Source of the DNA: Lachnospiraceae bacterium
GTDB lineage: Bacteria; Bacillota; Clostridia; Lachnospirales; Lachnospiraceae
Assembly: GCA_023663945.1 (NCBI GenBank)
Contig: JAMPGL010000012.1
Coordinates: 1-64,000, forward strand
Direction of reading: 5' to 3'
Length of the DNA: 64,000 bases
The notes below the pieces were generated by a model, which saw only the letters and a program-made list of their open reading frames with translations, did no database searches and was not told the DNA's origin. Position 1 is the first letter of the stretch. Each line of letters begins with the position of its first letter. This document shows, piece after piece, positions 44,645-52,309 of the stretch. A program made the position numbers and the translations under genes.

Positions 44645-45847
44645 ATGAAAAACCAATACAACAAGACAATCACAGCCTGCTTTGTGGGATACATTGTTCA
44701 GGCAATCGTTAATAATTTTGTACCGCTTCTTTTCTTGATGTTTCAGCGGGCTTATCAGATACCGCTTTCGCAGATCACCCTGCTTGTCACGTTCAATTTT
44801 GGCATTCAGCTTTTGGTGGATCTGTTATCCGCCGGATTTGTGGACAAGATTGGTTACCGCGTGTCCATGGTAGCGGCGCACATATTGTCGGCGGCCGGAC
44901 TGATTCTTTTGACCATTCTGCCTGAGGTATTTCCTTCGCCCTTTGCCGGGATTTTGATTTCCGTCATGATCTATGCGATTGGCGGAGGGCTTTTGGAGGT
45001 GCTTGTCAGTCCGGTAGTGGAAGCATGCCCCTCGGATGATGCAGATGCTCAAAATTCCAAAGAAAAAGCAATGAGTATGCTTCATTCTTTTTATTGCTGG
45101 GGACATGTGGGAGTTGTTTTGCTGTCAACGCTGTTTTTCTCTGTTTTTGGAATTGATAACTGGAAAATTATGGCGGTTATATGGGCAGTTGTGCCTATCT
45201 GTAATGCTTATGTGTTTACTAAAGTTCCTATCGCGGCGCTTCTCGATGAGGGCGATACGGGTCTAAGCTTAAAAGAGCTCCTTGGTACTAAAATGTTTTG
45301 GGTCTTGATGGTTATGATGATCTGTGCCGGGGCAAGTGAACAGTCCGTCAGCCAGTGGGCATCGACCTTTGCGGAACAGGGGCTTGGAATTTCCAAAACA
45401 GCGGGAGATTTGGCGGGACCCATGGCGTTTGCGATTCTCATGGGAACGGCAAGGGCTTTTTATGGAAAATACGGGGAACATATTCATTTGGAGCGGTTTA
45501 TGATTTACAGCAGTCTCTTGTGCATTGCCGCTTATCTTGGAATCTCTTTACTTCCGGTGCCGCAATTAAGTTTAGTGTCCTGTGCGCTGTGCGGACTGTC
45601 GGTAGGCATTATGTGGCCGGGAACTTTCAGCAAAGCCACAAAAATATTGCCGAAAGGCGGAACGGTCATGTTTGCGCTGTTAGCCCTCGGCGGTGACGTA
45701 GGGTGTTCCGGCGGTCCTACGCTGGTAGGGTTTATGTCCAGCAGGCTTGGAGGCGGCTTGAAGATGGGAATCCTTGCAGGGATTGTGTTTCCGATATTGC
45801 TGTTGATGGGGGTTTTGTTATGCAGGAGACAAACGCAAAATACTTAA
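44645..45847 (+). CDS. MFS transporter
   Basis: A 400-residue major facilitator with twelve predicted membrane segments. AAGGAGG before ATG 44645 sets the start; the open frame upstream to 44609 crosses the promoter. Its beginning (YNKTITACFVGYIVQAIVNN) and GTFSKATKILPKGGT region resemble sugar-type MFS proteins, but substrate is not readable. Divergent AraC regulator and the broken DUF1349 carbohydrate-related gene downstream suggest a saccharide. The following small gene overlaps its 3' end. Confidence 0.85.
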   Translation: MKNQYNKTITACFVGYIVQAIVNNFVPLLFLMFQRAYQIPLSQITLLVTFNFGIQLLVDLLSAGFVDKIGYRVSMVAAHILSAAGLILLTILPEVFPSPFAGILISVMIYAIGGGLLEVLVSPVVEACPSDDADAQNSKEKAMSMLHSFYCWGHVGVVLLSTLFFSVFGIDNWKIMAVIWAVVPICNAYVFTKVPIAALLDEGDTGLSLKELLGTKMFWVLMVMMICAGASEQSVSQWASTFAEQGLGISKTAGDLAGPMAFAILMGTARAFYGKYGEHIHLERFMIYSSLLCIAAYLGISLLPVPQLSLVSCALCGLSVGIMWPGTFSKATKILPKGGTVMFALLALGGDVGCSGGPTLVGFMSSRLGGGLKMGILAGIVFPILLLMGVLLCRRQTQNT

Positions 45848-46074
45848 TGATAAATGAAAATGTCTATATTGACAAAATGACAGACAGCCCGGTTATTATC
45901 ACCGTGGAGGCACCGGGGAAGGAAGCGGTAAACGAATTAACGCTGGGCATGATTGAAATGGGGTTTGACGTATTATACGAACCGCGGAAGAATGCAGAGA
46001 CTTATGAGAGCTGCGTGATCTGCGAAGAAAAATTGTACATTAAAATTGTTGAACAAAAAAAGGAGGAGAAGTAA
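45820..46074 (+). CDS. Small protein of unknown function
   Basis: An 84-residue soluble, acidic protein (starts MQETNAKYLMINENVYIDKM) that overlaps the end of the MFS gene. ATG 45847 inside the MFS stop (TAATGA) is another possible start and gives 75 residues. No family recognised. It is followed immediately by the DUF1349 remnant, whose ribosome binding site AGGAGG lies in its last codons, suggesting all three genes form one unit. Confidence 0.55.
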   Translation: MQETNAKYLMINENVYIDKMTDSPVIITVEAPGKEAVNELTLGMIEMGFDVLYEPRKNAETYESCVICEEKLYIKIVEQKKEEK

Positions 46075-46078
46075 AGTG

Positions 46079-46524
46079 ATGACTGATTTTTTAAAATGTA
46101 ATCCGCAATGGACGCGGAAACCGGCACAGGCAGTAATTGATGAGGACAAGGTGGTTATCATTACAGAACCGGGAACCGACTTATGGGCGCGCACCTATTA
46201 TGGCTTTCAAAATGATAATGCTCCTGTATTGCAGGTTAAAACAACCGATGAATATTTTTCATTTCTGGTCAAAACAGAGTTTGAAAGCTCCTGTCGGTTT
46301 GACCAGTGCGGAGTGGTTACTGTATAGAGTGCAGTCTGGATGGAGTACATTATAAACAAATGAGAATCTTTCATATGTGGGAAGGGGCAGGAGAGATTGT
46401 ATTCGGCATTTATGCCGGAAGCCCGACCACCGGCTCCTACAGGGCAGTCTTTTCGGAGATGAAAATCACGGAATGCCAGTGGAAATCAGATGCAGACTGG
46501 CGCACGGATGAAAATGAGAAATAA
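46079..46524 (+). pseudogene. Broken DUF1349 family gene
   Basis: The first frame (46079-46327) reads like the start of a DUF1349 protein: FLKCNPQWTRKPAQAVI, TDLWARTYYGFQNDNAPVLQ and FDQCG (family FDQAG). It then stops. The downstream frame (from about 46306) gives the family's end: YCIECSLDGVHYKQMR, GIYAGSP and MKITECQW. About 45-50 central residues (the V-x-R-D-x-x-W-x-K and SDWS block) are missing at the junction, so a deletion plus frameshift has inactivated it. An intact copy is expected to be about 190 residues. Confidence 0.75.
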
Positions 46525-46563
46525 GCCAAAGAGAAGGTTTAGAGATTTGCCGGAATCGCGGAA

Positions 46564-46710
46564 GTCAAATACCCCGTAGCAAGCTGACGGGGCATCAAAC
46601 TTGTAACGCAGCAAGCTGCGGGGTATTAGACCCTCGCGGCAGTCGTCAAAGGTCAAAACCAGCCTTAGCTGGTTCTAAGCATGACTTTGACTCGTTGCTC
46701 GCGGGAATAA
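46564..46710 (+). repeat. Dispersed two-hairpin repeat, copy 2 (with extended tip)
   Basis: Nearly identical to 25397-25520 but the second hairpin's tip carries an extra ~22-base hairpin (AACCAGCC..TTAGCTGGTT). The first stem keeps pairing (ATACCCCGTAGC with GCTGCGGGGTAT), with differences to copy 1 that mostly retain base pairs. Confidence 0.9.
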
Positions 46711-46713
46711 AAG

Positions 46714-46771
46714 AGGCTGTCTTTTTCATGAATAATTGTCCATTGAATAATTGTTCGTGAAAAGACAGCCT
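46714..46771. terminator. Bidirectional terminator-like hairpin between convergent genes
   Basis: AGGCTGTCTTTTTCA (46714-46728) pairs with TGAAAAGACAGCCT (46758-46771) around a loop with the direct repeat TGAATAATTGT. T-rich sequence within the arms and after each end suits termination in either direction; it sits between the + strand remnant and the - strand chemoreceptor. Confidence 0.65.
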
Positions 46772-46810
46772 TGCTTTGCTGCTTCGGATAAATTATACAG
46801 AAATGAAAGC

Positions 46811-48535
46811 TTATAATTTGAACTTCCCGACCTCGGCATTCAGGCGGTCAACAATTTCAAGATTGAAGTTTGCTTCCTTTTCAATATCACTGACATTTCC
46901 GGTCAGTTCCACGGCGGTTTCCGTGACATTCGTGATACCCAGCGCACATTCGCTGACTGCGGTTTTGACGTCTTCCAAAGCTTCCTTGATCCAGTTCATA
47001 TTGCTCTTTAATTCTTCGCTCTCTGAGGCGAAGTGCTGCATCATCTTATGCATGTCCCCAACGTTGCTCTGGTAGCTTTCGCTGGTTTCCAAGAGCTTTT
47101 CGTAACCCTGTATTGCGGTTGTGTTCATGAACGAGAGCATTTCTTCTGCCTCTGCAGCCAGCTCGTCCACCGTTTGAATGACCTCGGCGGTTACGTTTTG
47201 GATTTCCGTTGCGGAGGCAGCGGAGTTTGATGCCAGCTTTCCAATCTCATCGGCAACCACGGCAAAGCCTTTGCCGGCTTCTCCGGCTCTTGCGGCTTCA
47301 ATGCTGGCGTTTAATGCCAAAAGGTTTGTGGCGCTGGTAATGCTGATGATATTTTTGGTCAGTTCTTTTATCTTTTCTACATCTTTGGACTTTTCAATCT
47401 TTTCCTGAACGGAGGCAGCCATATCTGCGACTTGAACCATTGCATCCTGTTTGGCGTCTATCGCCCGGCTGTACACCTTGGAAGCATCATTCATAATGTT
47501 ATCCGAGGAAGTCCGTCCGCTTTCCGCCTGTTTATAAATTCCTTCGATGGATACAAAAATCTGCTTGGTAGAGTCATTAACCTGTTCTAAGGAAGCACTT
47601 GACTGCTCGATGCTGGCGCTCATTTCTTCCATTACGGCGGACACGTCGGTAATCCCTATTTCAGCGTTTGCCAGTTTGCTTGACACGGTACGGGAGGATT
47701 CCCTTAAATGTTCTGAGTTGTCGGCGATATTCAGCATAATCGACCGTATGTGCTGAAGCAGGTCATTGACATTACCGGCAATCATTTCCATCTCATCACC
47801 GGTATGAACCTCCAGAGTCTGTGTCAAATCGCCTTCATTATGTGCCAGTTCGTAAATTTTACCGTCTACCATACGTAATTTCCTGATGACGGCACTTACC
47901 AAAAGATTAAGGACAAGCAGAGCGGCAATCAGACAGATAAGGGAAATCTGTACCACACGCTGCAATGCCGTGTTTAAACGCGCAACGACACCGGAGGCAT
48001 CGTAGTCGCAGCCTACAATCCCTATGATACTGCCGTTACTGTCGGCAAGGGGCATATAAGCGGAAATCAAATCGCCGTCCTCCGTAGAATCAATGTAATC
48101 CTGTACATACCCTTCTCCTTCAAAAACGGATTTTAATTCCTGATAGGATACCTCAAAAGGAGAACCAAAATCATGGTGGGAAGCGGTAGTGTCCGCATCG
48201 ACTCCATAATACACAGTATTTTGATCTGCATAAAGAGTATACAGATATTTGATTCCGCAGTCGTCCTTGATCCCGCACATAGAATTGAACAGGGCATCGT
48301 AGGTCCCGCCTTGTCCTCCTTCGGCAGATAACGAAGTCAATACGTCTATATCAATTGCCTTGGTAGAGATAACAGCCGCCATCTGTGCCTCCTCTACGCC
48401 CATAGCGATAAAGCCTTCCTTGGTGCGGAGATAGGAGTTCAGTCCCATGATTACGCAGAGCAGGATGATCATTGCGCTTGTTGGAAACAAAATTTTGGTA
48501 CGAATGCCGATTAACCGTGGTTTTCTCTTTTTCAT
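46811..48535 (-). CDS. Methyl-accepting chemotaxis protein
   Basis: A 574-residue membrane chemoreceptor: membrane segment at about residues 14-34, an extracytoplasmic Cache-like sensor (to about 185; [15 protein letters not shown] region), second membrane segment (about 190-212), HAMP, then a signalling domain with the hairpin tip [20 protein letters not shown] and [13 protein letters not shown]. Its presence implies a CheA/CheW system and probably motility elsewhere in the genome. Ligand unknown. GGAACG lies before the start. Confidence 0.95.
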   Translation of the reverse strand: MKKRKPRLIGIRTKILFPTSAMIILLCVIMGLNSYLRTKEGFIAMGVEEAQMAAVISTKAIDIDVLTSLSAEGGQGGTYDALFNSMCGIKDDCGIKYLYTLYADQNTVYYGVDADTTASHHDFGSPFEVSYQELKSVFEGEGYVQDYIDSTEDGDLISAYMPLADSNGSIIGIVGCDYDASGVVARLNTALQRVVQISLICLIAALLVLNLLVSAVIRKLRMVDGKIYELAHNEGDLTQTLEVHTGDEMEMIAGNVNDLLQHIRSIMLNIADNSEHLRESSRTVSSKLANAEIGITDVSAVMEEMSASIEQSSASLEQVNDSTKQIFVSIEGIYKQAESGRTSSDNIMNDASKVYSRAIDAKQDAMVQVADMAASVQEKIEKSKDVEKIKELTKNIISITSATNLLALNASIEAARAGEAGKGFAVVADEIGKLASNSAASATEIQNVTAEVIQTVDELAAEAEEMLSFMNTTAIQGYEKLLETSESYQSNVGDMHKMMQHFASESEELKSNMNWIKEALEDVKTAVSECALGITNVTETAVELTGNVSDIEKEANFNLEIVDRLNAEVGKFKL

Positions 48536-48658
48536 AGTTTACGTTCCTTTCGATTTCAGTGTCTCTCTTCCTGCCTGTTGAGTACATTCTTTATCTGACG
48601 ATGAAAGATGTGTCTATAGAAGTATTCAGTAAAAGATTCTGAAAAAATTTATATAAGT

Positions 48659-48667
48659 ATTATAGCA
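48659..48667 (-). promoter_or_regulatory. Extended -10 promoter of the chemoreceptor
   Basis: On the minus strand TGCTATAAT, i.e. TG one base before TATAAT, about 125 bases before the start codon. No convincing -35 box and no sigma-28 motif (TAAA-N15-GCCGATAA) was found. Confidence 0.4.
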
Positions 48668-48757
48668 CACAATCACTTTATTGTAGTAAATTTTTTTGAT
48701 TTTTTGAAAAATATTGCCGGACGGCTGCTAAAGGGCATTTTCATGGAGCAAAGACGC

Positions 48758-48786
48758 TTGACATTCCACAAGCTTTATCCTATAAT
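48758..48786 (+). promoter_or_regulatory. Consensus sigma-A promoter of the MATE gene
   Basis: Exact TTGACA (48758-48763) and exact TATAAT (48781-48786), spacing 17. The predicted start near 48793 gives a ~150-base leader. Confidence 0.8.
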
Positions 48787-48830
48787 CGGGGTGTTCACGC
48801 GGAGGCGGATTATTCAGAAGAAATAACGAG

Positions 48831-48877
48831 CCGGATAAGGTGGCAGGCTGAGATGCCTGTTCTCTTGTCCGGTTTTT
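48831..48877 (+). promoter_or_regulatory. Leader terminator/attenuator before the MATE gene
   Basis: CCGGATAAG (48831-48839) pairs with CTTGTCCGG (48864-48872; one G-U), with a second stem CAGGC/GCCTG inside and five T after (48873-48877). It lies between a consensus promoter and the coding start, so it would stop transcription unless opened. No ligand-binding riboswitch class was recognised upstream of it. Confidence 0.6.
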
Positions 48878-48942
48878 ATGTGCAGAGGCATAAGTGTTTG
48901 GGGCGCAAATTCGCATGTAGAGAAAGGAGCATGGTTATAAAG

Positions 48943-50292
48943 ATGAAAAAGGTGCATGATTTTACGGAGGGAAGCATATTAGGACCGCTGATGCGGTTTG
49001 CCGGTCCTATTCTGCTGGCGATGTTTCTACAGTCCATGTACGGTGCGGTGGATCTGCTGATTGTCGGGAAATTTGCCGATACGATTGATGTGTCCGCGGT
49101 GGCAACAGGAAGCCAGCTGATGCAGAGCATTACCGGCGTGATTACAGGGCTTGCAATGGGTGTCACCATTCTTTTGGGACAGTATATTGGAGAAAAGAAA
49201 TTAGAGCAGGCGGGCAGGGCTATCGGAAGCGGAATTATTTTGTTTGCCGTGATTGCGGTTATAACAACCTTTATCTTTGCAGGATTCGCCGGATTTTTTG
49301 CTTCGCTTCTCAAGGCGCCCGCAGAGGCTTACGGAAGCACGGTGGGGTATTTAAGGATCTGTGCCTTTGGAATTGTATTTATCATTGCGTTTAATGCGCT
49401 GGGCAGCATCTTCCGCGGAATAGGAGACTCGCAGATGCCTCTTTTGACGGTTGCGATTGCCTGCGTTGTAAATATTTTGGGCGACCTGCTGCTTGTGGCA
49501 GTCTTTCAGATGGGAGCGGCAGGAGCCGCGTCTGCAACGATTTTTGCACAGGCTGCAAGCGTATTGCTTTCCCTCTTCATTATTTCCAAAAAGGAACTGC
49601 CTTTTAGCTTTTCAAAAAGCTATATCAGACTGGACAGGTTTTTGATGGGACGGATTCTTCGGTTTGGGGTTCCGGTTGCGCTGCAGGATATGCTGGTAAG
49701 CTTGTCCTTCTTGGTGATTATGGCAATCATTAATCAGCTTGGATTAACCAAATCAGCAGGCGTGGGAGTGGCGGAAAAGGTGTGCGGCTTTATTATGCTG
49801 GTGCCGTCTGCTTATATGCAGGCTTTGTCCGCCTATGTAGCACAGAATGTTGGGGCAGGCAAATTAAACCGTGCCAAAAAGGCGCTGTATTATTCCATTG
49901 GAACCTCCATTCTGGCAGGCATCGTCATGTTTTCGGTTTCCTTTTTCCATGGAGATGTGCTGGCATCAATATTTTCCAATGACAGGGAAGTTATTTTTCA
50001 GGCATCCGATTATCTGAAGGCTTATGGCATTGACTGCCTGCTGACGGCAGAGTTATTCTGCTTTAACGGGTATTTCAGCGGTCTCGGCAGAACAACCTTT
50101 GTTATGCTGCAGGGGATATTTTCGGCGTTTTGCATCCGGATTCCTGTTTCCTGGGCGGTCAGTCGGATTGCAGGAGCAAGCTTATTCCAGATAGGGCTTG
50201 GGATACCGGCGTCCACGATAGTGCAGATTTTAATCTGTATGGTTTTTTGGGTTTATTCCCGCGAGCAACGAGTCAAAGTCATGCAAGCATGA
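48943..50292 (+). CDS. MATE family multidrug/organic cation exporter
   Basis: A 449-residue exporter with about twelve membrane segments in two MatE halves (LRFAGPILLAMFLQSMYGAVD-like start, residues 10-30). ATG 48943 and ATG 48931 are both possible; AAAGGAG at 48923-48929 is too close to 48931 and rather far from 48943. The last ~12 codons (YSREQRVKVMQA and stop) are encoded by a copy of the dispersed repeat (50252-50380), so the natural C-terminus has been replaced. Substrate unknown; drug or flavonoid-type compounds are typical. Confidence 0.85.
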   Translation: MKKVHDFTEGSILGPLMRFAGPILLAMFLQSMYGAVDLLIVGKFADTIDVSAVATGSQLMQSITGVITGLAMGVTILLGQYIGEKKLEQAGRAIGSGIILFAVIAVITTFIFAGFAGFFASLLKAPAEAYGSTVGYLRICAFGIVFIIAFNALGSIFRGIGDSQMPLLTVAIACVVNILGDLLLVAVFQMGAAGAASATIFAQAASVLLSLFIISKKELPFSFSKSYIRLDRFLMGRILRFGVPVALQDMLVSLSFLVIMAIINQLGLTKSAGVGVAEKVCGFIMLVPSAYMQALSAYVAQNVGAGKLNRAKKALYYSIGTSILAGIVMFSVSFFHGDVLASIFSNDREVIFQASDYLKAYGIDCLLTAELFCFNGYFSGLGRTTFVMLQGIFSAFCIRIPVSWAVSRIAGASLFQIGLGIPASTIVQILICMVFWVYSREQRVKVMQA

Positions 50293-50380
50293 CCTTGACG
50301 ACTGCCGCGAGGGTCTAATACCCCGCAGCTTGTTGAGTTGCAAGTTTGATGCTCCGTCAGCTTGCTGTGGGGTATTTGAC
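50252..50380 (-). repeat. Dispersed two-hairpin repeat, copy 3 (reverse orientation)
   Basis: Reverse complement of the 25397-25520 sequence, including the extra GGGAATAAA end found in copy 2. Both hairpins are recognisable. Its first ~40 bases overlap the end of the MATE coding region. Confidence 0.9.
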
Positions 50381-50410
50381 TTATCAAAGGCATCAAGGGA
50401 AAAAGTTTGA

Positions 50411-50461
50411 TATAATTATGTATAATATGAAATTTATGCGTAAATACGCAAAAATTTCAGA
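50411..50461 (+). promoter_or_regulatory. Two TATAAT boxes followed by a 30-base palindrome
   Basis: TATAAT at 50411-50416 and 50421-50426; then GAAATTT..GCGTA..TACGC..AAATTTC (50429-50458). The right half, 19 bases (AATACGCAAAAATTTCAGA), is repeated at 50527-50545, just before the ATPase start. Could be an operator or leader hairpin. Confidence 0.4.
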
Positions 50462-50555
50462 TAAATAACTTGATATTCCGGCAGTCATTTGATAATGTTA
50501 TATATAAGAAGTGAAAAAGACGTGGCAATACGCAAAAATTTCAGAGGTAATTCAA

Positions 50556-51854
50556 ATGCTGCCAAGAAAACAATATATGGAGAAACTGATACAAAAGAGA
50601 GATAATGGACGGGTAAAAGTTATTACAGGTTTGCGCCGATGTGGGAAATCTGTTTTGCTTTTTCAACTATACAGGGATTATTTGATTAGTGAAGGGGTGC
50701 CGCAGAATCAGATCATATGTCTTGCTTTGGATATTCTTATAAATGCAAAGTACCGGAACCCGATAGAGCTGGATAATTATATCAGGGAACGGACTACGGA
50801 CAGCAATAAGAAGTACTATGTGTTTATAGATGAGATTCAGTTTGTATCTGAGATCCAGAATCCCTATGTGGAGGATTCTAATGCAAAAATTACATTTATT
50901 GATGTGGTGCTTGGTTTTATGCAGATGCCGAATGTGGATGTCTATGTAACCGGAAGCAACTCAAAGATGCTTTCTTCGGATATTCTGACACAGTTTCGTG
51001 ACCGGGGAGATGAAATCAGGGTGTTTCCGCTTTCGTTTGCAGAATTTTATGAGGCATATGAGGAAGATAAACGCGGGGCATGGCAGGAGTATTACACATA
51101 CGGCGGTATGCCGGTTGTGGCGGCGCTAAATGAGCATGAGGAAAAAAGCAGATACCTTCGCAATCTTTTTAGCAGGACTTATATCAGGGATGTGCTTGAA
51201 CGCCATAAGATTATGAATGAGGATGAAGTGCTGGAGATTCTGCTGGATATCCTTGCATCTTGCATCGGGTCACTGACCAATCCCAATAAGTTGTCAAATA
51301 CTTTTAAAAGTGAAAGGCAGGTTAATGTGGCATCGGAAACGATAGACCATTATATAGATTATTTTTTAGATGCGTTTCTGATTCAGAAAGCATTGCGGTA
51401 TGATGTCAAAGGACGAAAGTATATCAAAACTCCTGCTAAGTACTATTATTCTGACCCGGGACTTAGAAATGCAAGACTTGGATTTCGGCAGTTGGAGGAA
51501 ACACATCTTATGGAAAATGTATTGTACAACGACTTGATTAGAAGAGGGCTTGATGTTGATGTCGGCGTTGTTGAGTACAATACTAGGGGAATGGATGGCA
51601 AAAGTATAAGAAAGCAGCTTGAGGTTGACTTTGTTGTGAACAGGGGAAGCGATAGGTATTATGTTCAGTCGGCTCTCAGTATTGCAGATCCGAAGAAGAA
51701 AGAACAGGAGATTGAATCGCTGCTGCGTATTCCGGATTCCTTCAAAAAGATTGTGGTGGTGAAGGATTATCTAAAACCGTGGACAGATGAACACGGTATA
51801 CAGTATATGGGGATAGAACAGTTTCTTCTTGATGAGGGGATTATGAAGAGATAA
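50556..51854 (+). CDS. AAA ATPase with DUF4143 domain
   Basis: A 432-residue cytosolic protein: Walker A (ITGLRRCGKSVLLFQL, about residues 24-39), Walker B (YYVFIDEIQFV), sensor TGSNSKMLSS, and a C-terminal DUF4143 nuclease-like segment (KQLEVDFVVNRGSDRYYVQ) with the D-x-V pattern. Such ATPases are common, often multi-copy and mobile-looking, with unknown function; some are proposed in stress or defence. ATG 50556 with GAGGT eight bases upstream is favoured over an in-frame GTG at 50511. Codon use is AT-richer than most neighbours. Confidence 0.85.
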   Translation: MLPRKQYMEKLIQKRDNGRVKVITGLRRCGKSVLLFQLYRDYLISEGVPQNQIICLALDILINAKYRNPIELDNYIRERTTDSNKKYYVFIDEIQFVSEIQNPYVEDSNAKITFIDVVLGFMQMPNVDVYVTGSNSKMLSSDILTQFRDRGDEIRVFPLSFAEFYEAYEEDKRGAWQEYYTYGGMPVVAALNEHEEKSRYLRNLFSRTYIRDVLERHKIMNEDEVLEILLDILASCIGSLTNPNKLSNTFKSERQVNVASETIDHYIDYFLDAFLIQKALRYDVKGRKYIKTPAKYYYSDPGLRNARLGFRQLEETHLMENVLYNDLIRRGLDVDVGVVEYNTRGMDGKSIRKQLEVDFVVNRGSDRYYVQSALSIADPKKKEQEIESLLRIPDSFKKIVVVKDYLKPWTDEHGIQYMGIEQFLLDEGIMKR

Positions 51855-51903
51855 GCGTGCCGGAGCAAAAATTTTATATGTAAAGATAAACACTGTTAAA
51901 AAC

Positions 51904-51947
51904 GTCAAGCAAAAACACTTGACAGCCTCTTCTTTTTGTTGTATTCT
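51904..51947 (+). promoter_or_regulatory. Promoter of ylxM-ffh with overlapping inverted repeat
   Basis: TTGACA (51919-51924) and TATTCT (51942-51947), spacing 17. GTCAAG (51904-51909) and CTTGAC (51918-51923) form an inverted repeat that covers the -35 box, a possible operator. Confidence 0.6.
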
Positions 51948-51964
51948 AACACAGGTGACTGCAA

Positions 51965-52306
51965 ATGGAAAAGATTGTTGAGCAGGGGCTTCTCTATGAC
52001 TTTTATGGAGAACTTTTGACCGAACATCAAAAAAGGATATATGAGGACGTTGTGTACAATGACCTTTCGCTTGCCGAGATAGCGAAGGAGAACGGAATTT
52101 CCCGACAGGGCGTACACGACTTGGTGCGGCGCTGTGACCACAGCTTACAGGAGTATGAGGACAAACTGCATCTGGTGGAGCGTTTTTTAAAGATTAAAAG
52201 CAGGGTCAGCGGATTAGAAAAGCTGGCTGATGACGCAGGGGTAACCAGAGAAGAGCTGATGCGCGGGGTAAAAGCATTGTCGCATCAGATATTAGAGGAA
52301 TTATAG
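51965..52306 (+). CDS. ylxM: YlxM, SRP-associated DNA-binding-like protein
   Basis: A 113-residue helix-turn-helix protein (KRIYEDVVYNDLSLAEIAKE then GISRQGVHDLVRR, sigma-70 region 4-like). In streptococci YlxM binds the SRP RNA/Ffh complex and modulates its GTPase activity; here it starts four bases before ffh. AGGTGA is seven bases before ATG 51965. In many Firmicutes ftsY precedes it directly, but here ftsY is 15 kb upstream. Confidence 0.92.
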   Translation: MEKIVEQGLLYDFYGELLTEHQKRIYEDVVYNDLSLAEIAKENGISRQGVHDLVRRCDHSLQEYEDKLHLVERFLKIKSRVSGLEKLADDAGVTREELMRGVKALSHQILEEL

Positions 52307-52309
52307 ATT

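Noticed and set aside
46306-46524. Separate small gene after the DUF1349 stop
   Set aside because: Its sequence continues the DUF1349 family in another frame, so it belongs to the pseudogene.
48790-48825. 11-codon leader peptide (GTG 48790 to TAA) before the MATE attenuator
   Set aside because: The predicted transcription start falls at or after the GTG, and no ribosome binding site precedes it. Kept only as a possibility in the attenuator finding.
48853-48942. Longer MATE start at 48853
   Set aside because: It would begin inside the terminator hairpin and add a hydrophilic stretch without support; AAAGGAG at 48923 marks a later start.
25397-50380. CRISPR array
   Set aside because: The repeats are far apart, 125-150 bases long, in both orientations and lack regular spacers; no cas genes.
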